DNA from: Prorocentrum cordatum
Lineage: Eukaryota > Sar > Dinophyceae > Prorocentrales > Prorocentraceae
DNA: 64,000 nt
Reading direction: 5' to 3'
NCBI GenBank assembly: GCA_963575745.1
Contig: CAUYUJ010014593.1
Coordinates: forward strand, 818,142 to 882,141
Both the position numbers and the translations under genes were made by a program. Below the pieces are notes generated by a model. It ran no database searches. It worked only from the letters and a program-made list of their open reading frames with translations, and was not told the origin of the DNA. Of the stretch, positions 53,710-63,930 are shown in pieces. The stretch's first letter is position 1. Each line of letters opens with the position of its first letter.

Positions 53710-56628
53710 CTAAGTGTCGAAGATGTCGGCGTTGAAGTCCTGCGGGGCGGGCGAGGCGGGGTGCCACATGTGAGAGAAGGAAATTCCCGTGAGCGGGACG
53801 GGTCGTGCCGCTTGTCGGGAACGTTCGGCCCTGATTTGCCTGGCCCGCTCCCTATTGCACTGGATGCGCCTTTTCTGATCCAGAGTTAGGGAAGGCGGGG
53901 GTGGCGGCGGAGGGAGGGTGGAGGGAAAAATGGGGGCTGTGCCCAAAAAGTGCATGGCCTCTTGTTCCGCTTCCGAGTCCTGATCTGCGTGGTCAGGCTG
54001 CTCGTGAGCCTCTGCGGGGAGGTCGCTATGGCGCCGCGGCTCGCGGGGCCTGGAGAGAGCCAAAAGCCTGCAGAAGCGGTCCAGCTCCCCATCTACCTTG
54101 GCACGGGTGCGAGGGGCGGAGGAATCAACAAAGTCGGGGCCTAGCCAAAAGTCGCTGGTCATGGAAGCGGAGAAGCGGAGGAGGGGAGCCAGGACCGAGG
54201 GGTCCGACTGGGGAAGAGGATCCTGTGGGTCGTCAACCAATGGTAAAATGACGTCCTGATATATAGCCTGGGCGAGACATTCGCAAAGGGCAGAAGGATA
54301 GGTCTTTTTGTCAGCAGTGAAAAAGCGGTCATTCTCGTCCTTACCTAGAAGTGTACGATGTGACCCCCGTGGGTGCGTGCACTTGGTCCCTTGGGGACGG
54401 TTATTTAGGAGCTCTGGGAGCGAGGGAAGGCGTAGCGACAGCAAGCGCGTGGGGGCTTTGCCGAATTCGTTAGGAGGTCGGCAAGACGGTTGGAACATGC
54501 ACTGGTCGATGTCCGTGGTGCGGACAGCCGGAGCAGCAGCCAGGGCCATTAAAGGTCTCCAAATCCAGCTAGGCTGTGCCCTGGGTTCCCAGTGGGCAGG
54601 GCATGGATGTTCCATCCATGCCGAGGTGCCCATTTCCAAATGAGCGGCAAAAAGAAGAACCAATGAGGCAAGTAGCAAGTTGGCAATCTGCAATTGGCGG
54701 GATTGCTTGGGAGTTGCGTTGGGGATGCCCCAATAGTGCTCGGCAGTGCGCAGCGGCGGTGGCCCGTTGGGCTTCCATCGGGCCGCGCAAAAGGTTTCGC
54801 ACGGCGGGCCCCCACCTGAAACAACCACTCTGCCGGCATAAATATGTTGTTGCCAGAGCTTAATGGTCTCCGACTTGGTGAGATCGCCCAAGTCGGGGTC
54901 GATAGCAATATCGACCGACAGTATATGTACCTCTATGGAGGGGTCAGGCGTAAAAGATTCCAGGTGATGCTGGATATCCCCTTCGCGCCTGCGGCCAGAG
55001 AAAAGATTGAGGATGAAAATTTCCTTGCGCCTTATACGGGCTGGAATTTCTCTGGTCGCTAGACCAGAATACTCCTGTGGCTGGAATGGCCATTCGGGCA
55101 GCGCAGGGAGAGGAGGAGGTAGTGGCGGAGGGGCATCGGCGGGAAAAAGTAGAGAGACGGCTGCAGAGTCCAGCGCGTAATCTGTAGCCGCCATTATGGC
55201 GCGCGCATCCGCTTGAGACAAGTGTTTGGCAAAGTCGCGAAAGTGTTGTGTGGTAGCGCGCTTGGCACGATGTGCCGGTATTGCCACGCGCCATCGACCT
55301 ACGCCTGACTTTACTTGAAGCTTGGCATTTTCGCAGCGTTGCATCGCAAGCGCTGTGATTTGCTCTTGAGGAAGGCGTTGGGAATGGCAGAGGAGGTAGA
55401 GAGCACATATGAAGGAGTCGAAACATAGGTGCTGCATAAGACTGGCGCGTGAGCCAAAGGGGAGGCTACAGGCCGGGCACACCTGGGTGTCCGGTACTAG
55501 GCCCTTGACCCTGTGGGACAAGGTCCAATGCGCCTGGGCAACGTGTTGCTTAAGCCCTCGAAATTTTAAAAATGTGCGCGCGCACCATGGACAGGTGAGC
55601 ACCGTTGGGTAGTGCGCTGCCATGCGTTGCTGCTCGATCGGGTGCTGTACATGGTCCGTCGGCAGGGGGATCCCGCATGGGACAGAAATGGTAAAAAAGT
55701 GCTTGGCCGCTGCCTCGGCGAGTGCTGCTCGAGCGAAATGCTGTGCTCCCGCTGTAAGGGCGTTGCGAATTCGGCGCTTCCATCCTGTGTGGGATTGGAG
55801 TGCAAGGGCCTCCCACTGGTCCAGATGCGACACTGGCGAGGGCATTTGTTCAAGATTGGCAGAAAATTCGCCCAGCCACTGCAGGTCCTTCTGCACCAGT
55901 GCAAGCCACGAATCCGGGACGTCTGCGGCTAGTTTGGCCAGCAGGGAGGTGAGGTGCGGAGGTCCCGTGCGGAGGAGTCTGCCAAAGAGGCGCAGACGCA
56001 TTGCACTAAAGATATGCGGTAGAGGGGGTCTGCAGACCTTGGCCAGGATAAATGAGTCTCGCTCTGCCGTGCTGTCGCACCTTGGGAGGTGGAGCAAGCG
56101 CCTGTACATTCTCATGAGTTCCCCTTGTAAGGAGACTATTTGCGGCCCAGTGAGCAATGGCCAAACAGCTGCATTAAAAAGGCGGGAAGAGAGGATGAGG
56201 GAGTCCAGTAAATGCAAGTGCTCATGAAGCCAGGTACTGGAAGAGTGGCGCAAAAATTGCCTGGCTAGATTACGCCAGCTGGGGGCCGCCTCCGATCGCC
56301 TGTGGGCGAGTTCGGGGCCTATACTGCCCTTTTCGTCCAGGTGTGTGCCTAGATATGTGTATATTCTGGCGAAGTGGAGGGAGAAAGGCAAGTGCCCTAG
56401 AGCAGGTGAGACTAGCATGTGCCCATTGAGCCCTTGGGGGTCCCAGAGCTTGCGGCGAAGGGATATGGAAGCTTCCCCTCTAAACTGAAAAAGGCACATG
56501 GTTTTGTTGACTTGAAAATTTAGCTTGATGCCTGAGAGCGCGTAGGCTTCAACTATGGTGGCCATTAGGTGCGGGCATGGCGTCAAATAGCTCCTTAGTG
56601 GGACCAAGGAAGGCATATGCACCATCAT
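53710..56628 (-). CDS. Retroelement ORF: RT thumb, two C2H2 fingers, methyltransferase-like domain
   Basis: 972 codons. Residues 30-100 (LSGIKLNFQVNKTM, IYTYLGTHLDEKG) continue the reverse transcriptase after motif C, so this ORF completes the protein begun in the ORF upstream. The two overlap by 80 bases in different frames. CPWCARTFLKFRGLKQHVAQ (about 346-366) and CPACSLPFGSRASLMQH (about 384-400) are C2H2-type fingers. From about 535 a Rossmann-type domain begins: FILNLFSGRRREGDIQ resembles SAM-binding motif I. VDIAIDPDLGDL follows. SGGGPPCETFCAARW (605-618) has the PPC of DNA methyltransferase motif IV, and MEHPCPAHW (672-680) is at the place of motif VI. The remainder (IDQCMFQPS, KAPTRLLSLRLPSL, YPSALCECLAQAI) matches a domain I associate with dinoflagellate proteins. 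Activity untested. Confidence 0.7.
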   Translation of the reverse strand: MMVHMPSLVPLRSYLTPCPHLMATIVEAYALSGIKLNFQVNKTMCLFQFRGEASISLRRKLWDPQGLNGHMLVSPALGHLPFSLHFARIYTYLGTHLDEKGSIGPELAHRRSEAAPSWRNLARQFLRHSSSTWLHEHLHLLDSLILSSRLFNAAVWPLLTGPQIVSLQGELMRMYRRLLHLPRCDSTAERDSFILAKVCRPPLPHIFSAMRLRLFGRLLRTGPPHLTSLLAKLAADVPDSWLALVQKDLQWLGEFSANLEQMPSPVSHLDQWEALALQSHTGWKRRIRNALTAGAQHFARAALAEAAAKHFFTISVPCGIPLPTDHVQHPIEQQRMAAHYPTVLTCPWCARTFLKFRGLKQHVAQAHWTLSHRVKGLVPDTQVCPACSLPFGSRASLMQHLCFDSFICALYLLCHSQRLPQEQITALAMQRCENAKLQVKSGVGRWRVAIPAHRAKRATTQHFRDFAKHLSQADARAIMAATDYALDSAAVSLLFPADAPPPLPPPLPALPEWPFQPQEYSGLATREIPARIRRKEIFILNLFSGRRREGDIQHHLESFTPDPSIEVHILSVDIAIDPDLGDLTKSETIKLWQQHIYAGRVVVSGGGPPCETFCAARWKPNGPPPLRTAEHYWGIPNATPKQSRQLQIANLLLASLVLLFAAHLEMGTSAWMEHPCPAHWEPRAQPSWIWRPLMALAAAPAVRTTDIDQCMFQPSCRPPNEFGKAPTRLLSLRLPSLPELLNNRPQGTKCTHPRGSHRTLLGKDENDRFFTADKKTYPSALCECLAQAIYQDVILPLVDDPQDPLPQSDPSVLAPLLRFSASMTSDFWLGPDFVDSSAPRTRAKVDGELDRFCRLLALSRPREPRRHSDLPAEAHEQPDHADQDSEAEQEAMHFLGTAPIFPSTLPPPPPPPSLTLDQKRRIQCNRERARQIRAERSRQAARPVPLTGISFSHMWHPASPAPQDFNADIFDT

Positions 56629-59600
56629 CGAAAAAGCATGAGTCTAGATATTGGTGCAGTTCTGTCTCTGCGGAGGCAAGATTGTCCTTGTGATGAGCGA
56701 AAAAAGAGCGCGGGGCATCCTTGTTCACCTGGACATTGAGAATAAGGTGTGCAAGCGGTGATTCGGTGAGCTGCTTGACAGCTTCGTTGTTGGCTCGGGC
56801 CATGAGGAAGTTGAAAAGAACATCTCCGAGCTGCTGTCCTGGGATGGTGCCACGTAATGTGAGAGCAACCCCTGAGGCTCCCGGGTAAAAAGCCCAAGTA
56901 TGCTCGTATGCGGCCGAGATTTGAGCATGGAGATGCGGGGGGAGACCAGCCTCCTGCAGAATAGGAGGGGCAGAGAGCAAGTGTCTTATTAGTTCTTCCC
57001 CTGTCTCCTGAGGGAGATCAAGGGAGGCAACCAAGTAGTAGAGGTCGGCTTGTTGCGAGTCGCAGTAAAATATAAGCTGCCGGAGGGCCCTGTAAAAGGC
57101 TGAGACAGCGTCTATAAATATGTGCGCTGAAGAAATGCGCAGGCTATTTGCGTAGGCTTGGTGCGCTAAGACCGCAAGCGTGGCGAAATCTGTGCCCCGT
57201 CCAGCAATGCCGCCTGATTGCGAGGCGCCTGCCATGGGAGGAAGATATTCCACCAGTTCTTTACGCAATAGGGCACGATGCCGCTTGGAGAAGTGGGGGG
57301 AGGCCATTACCGAGCGGGAGTTGGCCATTATGGCCGGATTGCCTTTACCCTTAAAAATGTCGAAATTGTATCCTCCCCGCCAAGCCAGCGGTTCCTCAAG
57401 GCGCACCTGCGCCTTGAGGTGGACCGGGTAGTACTGCTTCGCAAGTAGACGGTGAAACGACTTGACAAAGGCTCCTTTGAAGCCATCCACACTGGCTGCC
57501 GAGTCTGGGGTTCTGGCATAGGCGCGCTCGATTTGCGCTAGGGAGAAGAGGGAGTATGGAGGGGGAATATCCACAGTAAGGTCAGCGGGTAGATACGATG
57601 CACTAGCGTCGTAGGCCTTGGCATGTTTGAGCGGAATAACCGCGCCATGCTCCTGTCGAGCAAAATGGGACAGCCACGTGTCGGCCGCTTGGGTGGCGTC
57701 CACCACGAAGGTGCCCGCAGCCGTGGAGAGGATAGGTAGGGGAGAGGAACGCAACTTCTTTTTGGAGCCCACGCCCAACGTGCGTAAGCGCGCAAAGGCA
57801 GTGCGCTGTTGTGAGGTCTGCCATGCCTCGTGAACTTCGGCAGCAATGCTTTGTGGGTGAAAGGCTGCATCCAGGTCGACTGAGCACCGTACTGCCTGTG
57901 TCAATTGGGAAAGGACGATGGCCCTGATGGCGCTTGCGCGTGCGCGTAGCTGGATGGCAGCCGCGTGTGCGGTACCTATGGTAGGCGCAGAGCAAGCATG
58001 AGGGAGACGGGTTTTAGCAACGCGAGTAGGCGAGGATGCTAAAAACTGATATAAGCAAGCCATGCGAATTCTGGGCTTCCATTTAATGGAGGCATTAGGG
58101 TCGGCCATGCTGGCCCGCATGCTGCGGAGAGCAGCGCCGAGTTCCGCAAGTTTGGCAAAAGCATTATTGATTGCGGGCATCAGCGAGAGCTCTTCATGAT
58201 GTCGCAATGCCGCTTTAGGACGTGTAAATGTTTGCCTGGATCGCACATATCGCTTCCATGCCGCGATAGCTGCCAGTAGGAAAAGGTTGCGTGCTTCCTG
58301 TTGAAGCGTGTCGGCTTGGTTGACAATTAAAGCTCTGACATCCATGAGCCTAAGGGTGGCCATGGAAACGCGGGAATTGGAAGGTGCGCGACCTGTAGAT
58401 GTGCGGGGTTGAGGAAATGCCTGTAGCATGGCGTTGCGCGCCTCCCTGTCTAATATGAGCGCGTGGTCTGAGGCATGCAGGTCAAAAGTTAAAGTTTCAG
58501 GGGGAGGCGAGAAAGTGTCTTCAAAAAGCTGTCTGGCCGACGGGTCTAGGTATGCATTGGGGTCGTGCGGAATACGCATGACCTGGCGTCCCTGGTCTTC
58601 GTTAGGTCGGAGCTGCAGCTTGAATTGGCATAATAAGCACGGAACAGCGTGGTCTAACACTGCAAGTGCTAGGGAAAGAGAATACTTGACTTCGCATTCG
58701 TTGGTAGAGGCACCTAAGGGTCTAGCTATATAGTCCCTGCGCTTCCAGTGCTGTTTGAAAGCGGGGTCACGTGCTGGCGCGATCCATGTGCCTGTCCCCA
58801 TAGGGTGTGGCACAAAGGTGGCCGGCAGCCAGAGCTTAGATGCAAGTAAGAAGCGATGGAAAAAGGAGCCAGCCGTGTTAACTTGCTCCGCGTGTTGTGG
58901 GCCAATGGCCGCTGATGTTTGCGCGCCCACTGCAGCATTGGAGTCCATTAGGACAAGAGTAGGCGTAGGCTGCGGTAAGATATGGTCGTGCACATGTCTA
59001 AGGCGCTGCCACCATGCGACCTGTTCGTGGAGAGGACGCCCTGAATGATGAGCGTGTGCCACGAGAATACTGAAACGTAGGCCGTTCTGACTGATGACTG
59101 CCGCAATAATGCGCGGGTCTTGGTGTACAATACGCACGCTGTGAGACTTAATAGGGAAAGTGGGAATGCCTTTGGCATTGGGAAAACCGGGCGTGGTAAG
59201 GTTGATCCATAGCGCACAGCCGCAGGCATGAGTTCCAGCTTGAGACTTTGACAAAAAGACTACGTACGGGGGAACCTGGCGCTTGCCAGAGCCCGTGTCT
59301 GTGACTCGCGTCTCTTGCATGCCGATAACGTCGAGCCCGTTGCGTTGAAAAGCGGCGGCCAGTTGGTGGAGGCGTCCTTTGACGGCCACGCCTGTAAGCC
59401 TGGCTCTTTGGGAAATGCGCGAGGCAGGAGTGAGAGAGAGAATGTTGGCTGAGGCCAGCCTGAGACAGCATGATGCCGTGGCGTCTGCGATCGGGGCTGC
59501 TTCTTTGAAGAGACCTGGAAAAACGTCAGCAAGCGAGGTGCGCGGGGGGAGAGGAGGATTGAGGCTAACTTGATGGTTTGGCGGGTAAAGCGCACGCTGT

Positions 59601-60127
59601 TGCTGAGGCAGGCACTCAAGCCAGAGCCATTCCAAAATATGCGCATTGTCCTGGAGAAATCTCATGAGGGGCGGGAGCACGGGGGGAGGTAGGAGTGCGA
59701 GGGAGTAAAGTCTGGCGACCGTGTCAACCATTTCGTTGAGCGGGTCGGCTTGGTGACCGTGCACGTGCTGCCATGTAAAGTGGCGTTTTAGGCCAAGTAC
59801 TTTGCATAGACTGTCGAGGCGGCTTCTATGCTCCATTAGTGGCTCAGCCACTGTGCCGCCTTTGGCGGTGGCGACAACATCCATGTTGTCTGAGTGAAAG
59901 GTGATAGGAACGGCGGGAGGGAGGGGGGACTGTAGAGCCCATAGCGCCGCCCAAGTGGCGGCATCGAATTCCGCTTTAGCGGAGACTCTATCTTCTCCCA
60001 TAGTCTCCGGGGTGGGACACCCTAGGAATCCTAGAAAGTGTCGAGTGCCGTTAGGCCATGCAAAGACCAGAAAAGCCCACGCTGGTGGGCCAGCAAGATC
60101 TCCTTTGGAGGCCCCTCCGCTGGCGTC

Positions 60128-60171
<44 letters not shown>

Positions 60172-60364
60172 CGGAGTCAAAAGCCGCGTAGGGAGTATCA
60201 AAGACAAAGCTGTGCCATGCGGGGATGGAGGAGGAGTGGAGGGCTGGAAAGATGACATCGAAGTCCCTGACCAGCTGTATGGAGGTAGCCGTTAGCACCG
60301 GTAGCATCCACCTCATGGGCGGGAGTGGGCTGCGGCGAATACCTTGCCGCCCCCCCAGGTTCAC
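56549..60364 (-). CDS. Retroelement ORF: RNase H, APE endonuclease, reverse transcriptase
   Basis: The frame runs from GTG at 60364, overlapping the ORF1 stop by 3 bases. The first ATG is at 60316. RNase H comes first: IYTDASGG (Asp80), AEFDAATWAALWAL (Glu132), HSDN (Asp159), HGHQADPLNEMVD (His and Asp214). An APE-type endonuclease follows: RLASANILSL (Asn307), IGMQETR (Glu351), LVLMDSNAAVG (Asp474, Asn476), GTGTWIAP, KRRDYIARP and DH at 571-572. Reverse transcriptase motifs close the ORF: FIDAVSAFYRA (motif A, Asp1085), RGTIPGQQLGDVLFNFL (motif B), CFFDDG (motif C). The ORF stops 24 residues after motif C, inside the RT fold. A (TA)n microsatellite encodes an Ile-Tyr run just before Asp80. 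The three activities are those needed for target-primed reverse transcription. Confidence 0.8.
60130..60168. repeat. (TA)n microsatellite inside the RNase H frame
   Basis: About 19 TA units, read on the minus strand as alternating Ile-Tyr directly before the TDASGG motif. Any change not a multiple of three dinucleotides would break the frame. Confidence 0.95.
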
Positions 60365-62919
60365 CCGTGGGCAGTGTCCGGGGGAGCGACCTGAAAAACC
60401 GTGCCGTCGCGCGCTGCCTGGGCTAAATCGTCCTGAGCAGCTTGTGCCGCGTGGGCCTCGGCTTCAGCACGGAGGTCCGCCGCCTCTGCTTCTGCCATTG
60501 CATCTGCAGGGCTGCGTGGGGTAGACGAGGCGGATGCCCCTGCACGCGCCTTTGGCTCATCCTCGGCTGTCTCGGGCCTGGGGCGCCGTGATCCACGAGG
60601 GCTCTTGCTGCGTGCTGCCCGCCTAGCTACAAAATCTTCCTCGCTGATGCTTGATCGCGCGCGCTGCTCGGCCTGACCCGCACGTGCGGGTCTGCCCCTG
60701 GCCTGCGCGCTTGCGCTGCGGCGGGAGGATGCCATGGAGACTGGCTCGCCTTTTTCATCGGAGAGGTCCCACCCAATCTGGCTGGCAGAGCGGGTAGGTG
60801 GGGGCATGCCGCTGGGATCCTCTACTGAAGCTGATGCCGGGCTTTGCTGGTTGATAGCGTCTTCCCTAACTGAGCTATCTTGAAATGAGGGCGCAGTGGT
60901 GATCGCCTCCCCTGTCGGCGACTTGGGCACTGGCGCTGGCCCGGGTTTGGGCACGAAACCTAGGCGGAATAGCGGGCCTGCTTTGGGGGAAGCGCGGGCC
61001 TGTTCACATCCTAACGGCGCTGTGGTCCCCCCTCGGACCGTAGCGCCGTGGCTAGAGGTGGCGGCTGGCACTAATTGCCCGGCCTTGATCTGTGAGACTA
61101 GGGTTTCTACTGAGTTGCGCATGGCTTGGGCCTGGGAGTCAAAATTTGCCTTGATGGTGGCAACTTCCCTGGCCATGGCCTCGGCGTTGCTTTGCATGGC
61201 CGCAGAGAGTGATGTGATGTAAGGCTGTTCCAATCCTTGGATGCCTGGAAGGGGCGCTGGGCAATGGAGGAGTGGGGGAGAGGTCGGCGCTGCCGTGAGG
61301 GGCGTGGCCGTTCCCAGGTCATGTGGGTCGGCTTGCTCCTCACCTGTATGCGTTGCAGAGAGTGTCGCAGTGCGCTGTACTGCACCTGGCTCCTCCGCCG
61401 CGTCCCCCATCATGAGCGAGTCAGTGATGGCGGCGACTGGCGGTGCTTGCGACTTGAAATAAGCTAGTAACATGGCAGCCTGGCTGAGGTCCGCTTGTGC
61501 GGTCTGAAGGGCCAGGGCAATGTTGCGCACGTGCTCCTCTGCCTGCGTTTGTTTGGCTGCCAATTGCTCACAATTGGCCTGCAGGGAGGCCACCACGTGC
61601 TCTTGCTCGCTAATCTTGGCCAGCGGATCCCTCGCGTTGGCCAATTGAAAATTAACTAGTGAAATCTCCTTTCGGATCTCGGTGATACGCATATCGGAGT
61701 GTCCTAGGAGAGTTGAGGCCCTGAGCTGCAGGATTAGTGCCTCCTTGCTCATTGCAAGGGCCTTGCGGTGCTCCAGCAGGCGGTCGGGCTCAAGCGGGGG
61801 GTAAAGCCAGGCTGAGTGAGAGTGCGCCTCGTCTGGGGTAAGAGTAGGGCACTGCGCTGTGAGCTCCGCCTCTGAGAGTTCGGTGGCGGGATCCAGCGCT
61901 CCAAGCGAGGCAGAGGCCTGTTCGGCCGCGAGGAAAGGGGACTGCTGTACAGAGGTAGGGCCGAAGAGTGTAGGGGGAGTGGCCACGCCGTCTTGAGGAG
62001 GCGCAAAAGGGGAAGGCAGTGACTGGGGAGACTGCCCTATGATGCCTGTGTCCTTGGCCCCGTGTGGGGTGCCAGGAGCCTTCAATGGAGGCTGCTCCCC
62101 GTCTCTGCGCTGGTACTCGCGAGCTCTGCGAGCGTCGTCCTTTTCACGCTTCTTGCGCTCCTTGTTGGAGATCCCAGCCTCTTGGACCGCATGATCTCCT
62201 GGGGGCGCGGGGAGCAGGCCGTATTCCGCTGCCCATGCAGCCACCTGGTCGTAGGACGGCGCACCTGTCGGTGCGGGGCCCTTGCCCTGGTGCATCCCCC
62301 CCGTGCTGCCTGAAAAGGAGCGAGGGCCCTTGTGGCCCGGCCCCGCGCCTCCATCGTGCAGGGGCCTGTGCTGCCCCTGACCTTTGACTGGGCCGACCTT
62401 CGCTTGTTGGTGACTTGCGGCCCTGGTCGGAAAACAGTTGGGACATGAGGCATCCAAAGTGGTATTGGCCCGGCCGCATTGCAGGCAATACCAGAACTCG
62501 GGCGGGGCGCTGCCTTTCTGGTGCGCTGGCTGCTGGGGTGGAGGAAAAAAGTCTAGGGGCAGGCGCGTGGCATAAAGAGACGGTGAGGGAGGGGCAGCCA
62601 AGCGTTGGGTGGGAGAAGTAGCCATGCCATGCTGCTGGAGTCCAGATAGTGGCGCATGCTGAGGGGGTGAGGTAGGAGGAAAAGCGCCTTGCTGGGGGAT
62701 GCCCTGGAAGGAATGGTGCTGTGAAAGCATCATCGCGGCCTTGTGCGCCCTTAAAAGCGTGCGGGCGTTGGCGCGCTGCTTGCGCGCTCTACGATGAGTA
62801 GCGGGCTCGTCACGAGGCCGCTGGGGATAGGAAGGAGGAGAGTAGGCAGGCGTCGCGCCTGTCGGATGGCGGCCCGATAGGGCGTCGCGGCGGGGATCGG
62901 CGCGGAACCGGTTATGCAA
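60361..62919 (-). CDS. Retroelement ORF1: RanBP2-like zinc finger and coiled coil
   Basis: 852 codons open from TTG at 62919. The first ATG is at 62733, 62 residues in. The N terminus is basic (RRARKQRANARTLLRAHKAA). WYCLQCGRANTTLDASCPNC (about residues 143-162) has the W-x-C-x2-C-x3-N-x6-C-x2-C pattern of RanBP2-type fingers, which can bind RNA. A long charged helix follows at about 400-500 (ITEIRKEISLVNFQLANARD, EQEHVVASLQANCEQLAAKQ), a probable coiled coil for oligomerisation as in LINE ORF1 proteins. The C terminus is Ser/Arg-rich and Ala/Glu-rich. The stop overlaps the next ORF, which suggests coupled translation or internal initiation. The role as a retroelement RNA-binding protein is inferred from position and domains. 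Confidence 0.7.
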   Translation of the reverse strand: MHNRFRADPRRDALSGRHPTGATPAYSPPSYPQRPRDEPATHRRARKQRANARTLLRAHKAAMMLSQHHSFQGIPQQGAFPPTSPPQHAPLSGLQQHGMATSPTQRLAAPPSPSLYATRLPLDFFPPPQQPAHQKGSAPPEFWYCLQCGRANTTLDASCPNCFPTRAASHQQAKVGPVKGQGQHRPLHDGGAGPGHKGPRSFSGSTGGMHQGKGPAPTGAPSYDQVAAWAAEYGLLPAPPGDHAVQEAGISNKERKKREKDDARRAREYQRRDGEQPPLKAPGTPHGAKDTGIIGQSPQSLPSPFAPPQDGVATPPTLFGPTSVQQSPFLAAEQASASLGALDPATELSEAELTAQCPTLTPDEAHSHSAWLYPPLEPDRLLEHRKALAMSKEALILQLRASTLLGHSDMRITEIRKEISLVNFQLANARDPLAKISEQEHVVASLQANCEQLAAKQTQAEEHVRNIALALQTAQADLSQAAMLLAYFKSQAPPVAAITDSLMMGDAAEEPGAVQRTATLSATHTGEEQADPHDLGTATPLTAAPTSPPLLHCPAPLPGIQGLEQPYITSLSAAMQSNAEAMAREVATIKANFDSQAQAMRNSVETLVSQIKAGQLVPAATSSHGATVRGGTTAPLGCEQARASPKAGPLFRLGFVPKPGPAPVPKSPTGEAITTAPSFQDSSVREDAINQQSPASASVEDPSGMPPPTRSASQIGWDLSDEKGEPVSMASSRRSASAQARGRPARAGQAEQRARSSISEEDFVARRAARSKSPRGSRRPRPETAEDEPKARAGASASSTPRSPADAMAEAEAADLRAEAEAHAAQAAQDDLAQAARDGTVFQVAPPDTAHG

Positions 62920-62929
62920 CCGCTCGAGC

Positions 62930-63160
62930 CAAACCTGGAGGAGGGGGGGAGGAGGGAGGAGGGGAGGAGGAGGAGGAGGAGGAGGAGGAGGAGGAGGAGG
63001 AGGAGGAGGAGGAGGAGGAGGAGGAGGAGGAGAGGAGAGAGGAGGAGGAGAGGAGAGGGAGGAGAGGAAGAGGAGGAGGAGGAGGGGGAGTGGGAGGGGT
63101 AGAGGGAAGGGAAGGGAAGGGAAGGGAAGGGAAGGGAAGGGAGGAGGAGCAGGTGCTTCA
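62930..63160. repeat. (GGA)n tract with (GGGAA)n array
   Basis: Purine-only DNA from 62934 to 63090, then eight GGGAA units at 63104-63143. It abuts the 5' side of the retroelement. Confidence 0.9.
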
Positions 63161-63283
63161 CCAGCCGAGGAGTGTGCTGAGGCGCTCGTCGCACCCTGGG
63201 ATTGACCTTTCTGGATATCCGCCTGCGGCGCGGTGCCTCATTCGTGGAGTCCAGCGCTCCGCGGCCCAGAATGGGGGGACGAG

Positions 63284-63440
63284 GGGGGAGGAGGAGGAGG
63301 AGGAGGAGGAGGAGGAGGAGGAGGAGGAGGAGGAGGAGGAGGAGGAGGAGGAGGAGGAGGAGGAGGAGGAGGAGGAGCAGGAGGAGGAAGAGGAGGAGGA
63401 GGAGCAGGAGGAAGAGGAGGAGGAGCAGGAGGCGGGACTG
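63284..63440. repeat. (GGA)n tract
   Basis: About 30 uninterrupted GGA units and then GGA with GCAGGA interruptions. Confidence 0.9.
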
Positions 63441-63479
63441 TAGAGGAGAAGCAGGAAGGGGGGGCGTGGGAAGGGCTTC

Positions 63480-63930
63480 GTATGGCCCCAAGACGGCTCC
63501 TAATTTTTCCACGCGGCCACAGGGGGTCCCAACGGGCAGCGAGGAGGCGCTAACAGAGGCCCTTGAGACGGCCAACGACCGCTCCAAGACGGCCCAGGAT
63601 GCTTTAAAGACGGCCCAGGAGGACCCCCAAGAGGCCTTTTCAGGAGCGGCCGACGAGGCTAACATCATTGATTTCCCATTGGTTTCTCATTGATTGTGGC
63701 GTTCTCGCCTTTTCTGGCTCCCGAAGCTCCAAGACGGTCCCTACGATTGCCCCAAGGTGGCCCAAGGAGCCCCCAAAGGGCTCGCAAGATGGCCGCCCAG
63801 ACGGTCCACGGGCGCACCGTATCGCTACACGATCGGTCCAAGACGCTCGAGCTGGCTCCAAGATGGCCCAAGAAGCTTTCGAGACGCCCCAATAAGAGAG
63901 CCCCAATAGCCTTCCCGAGAGGGTCCCGAG
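63480..63930. repeat. Degenerate AAGACGGCC / CAAGATGGCC repeat
   Basis: Words such as CCAAGACGGCTCC, AAGACGGCCCAGGA and CCAAGATGGCCC recur every 10-20 bases. The same family occupies 12.87-13.11 kb. No gene is supported here. Confidence 0.65.

Larger units (their letters stand above)
51276..62919 (-). mobile_element. LINE-like non-LTR retroelement, about 11.6 kb
   Basis: Six minus-strand ORFs are packed head to tail from 62.9 to 51.3 kb. They encode a nucleic-acid-binding ORF1, then RNase H, endonuclease, reverse transcriptase, zinc fingers and a methyltransferase-like domain, then three short proteins. No long terminal repeats were seen. The 5' side runs into a GGA tract at 62.93 kb, and the 3' side into GCTACC repeats. 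RNase H before the endonuclease is unusual, because known LINEs with RNase H usually carry it after the reverse transcriptase. Termini and target duplications were not identified. Confidence 0.75.

Noticed and set aside
62751-63668. 305-codon minus-strand ORF with a long Leu run at the retroelement 5' side
   Set aside because: Most of it is the GGA tract read as Leu/Pro/Ser. It is not a membrane protein.
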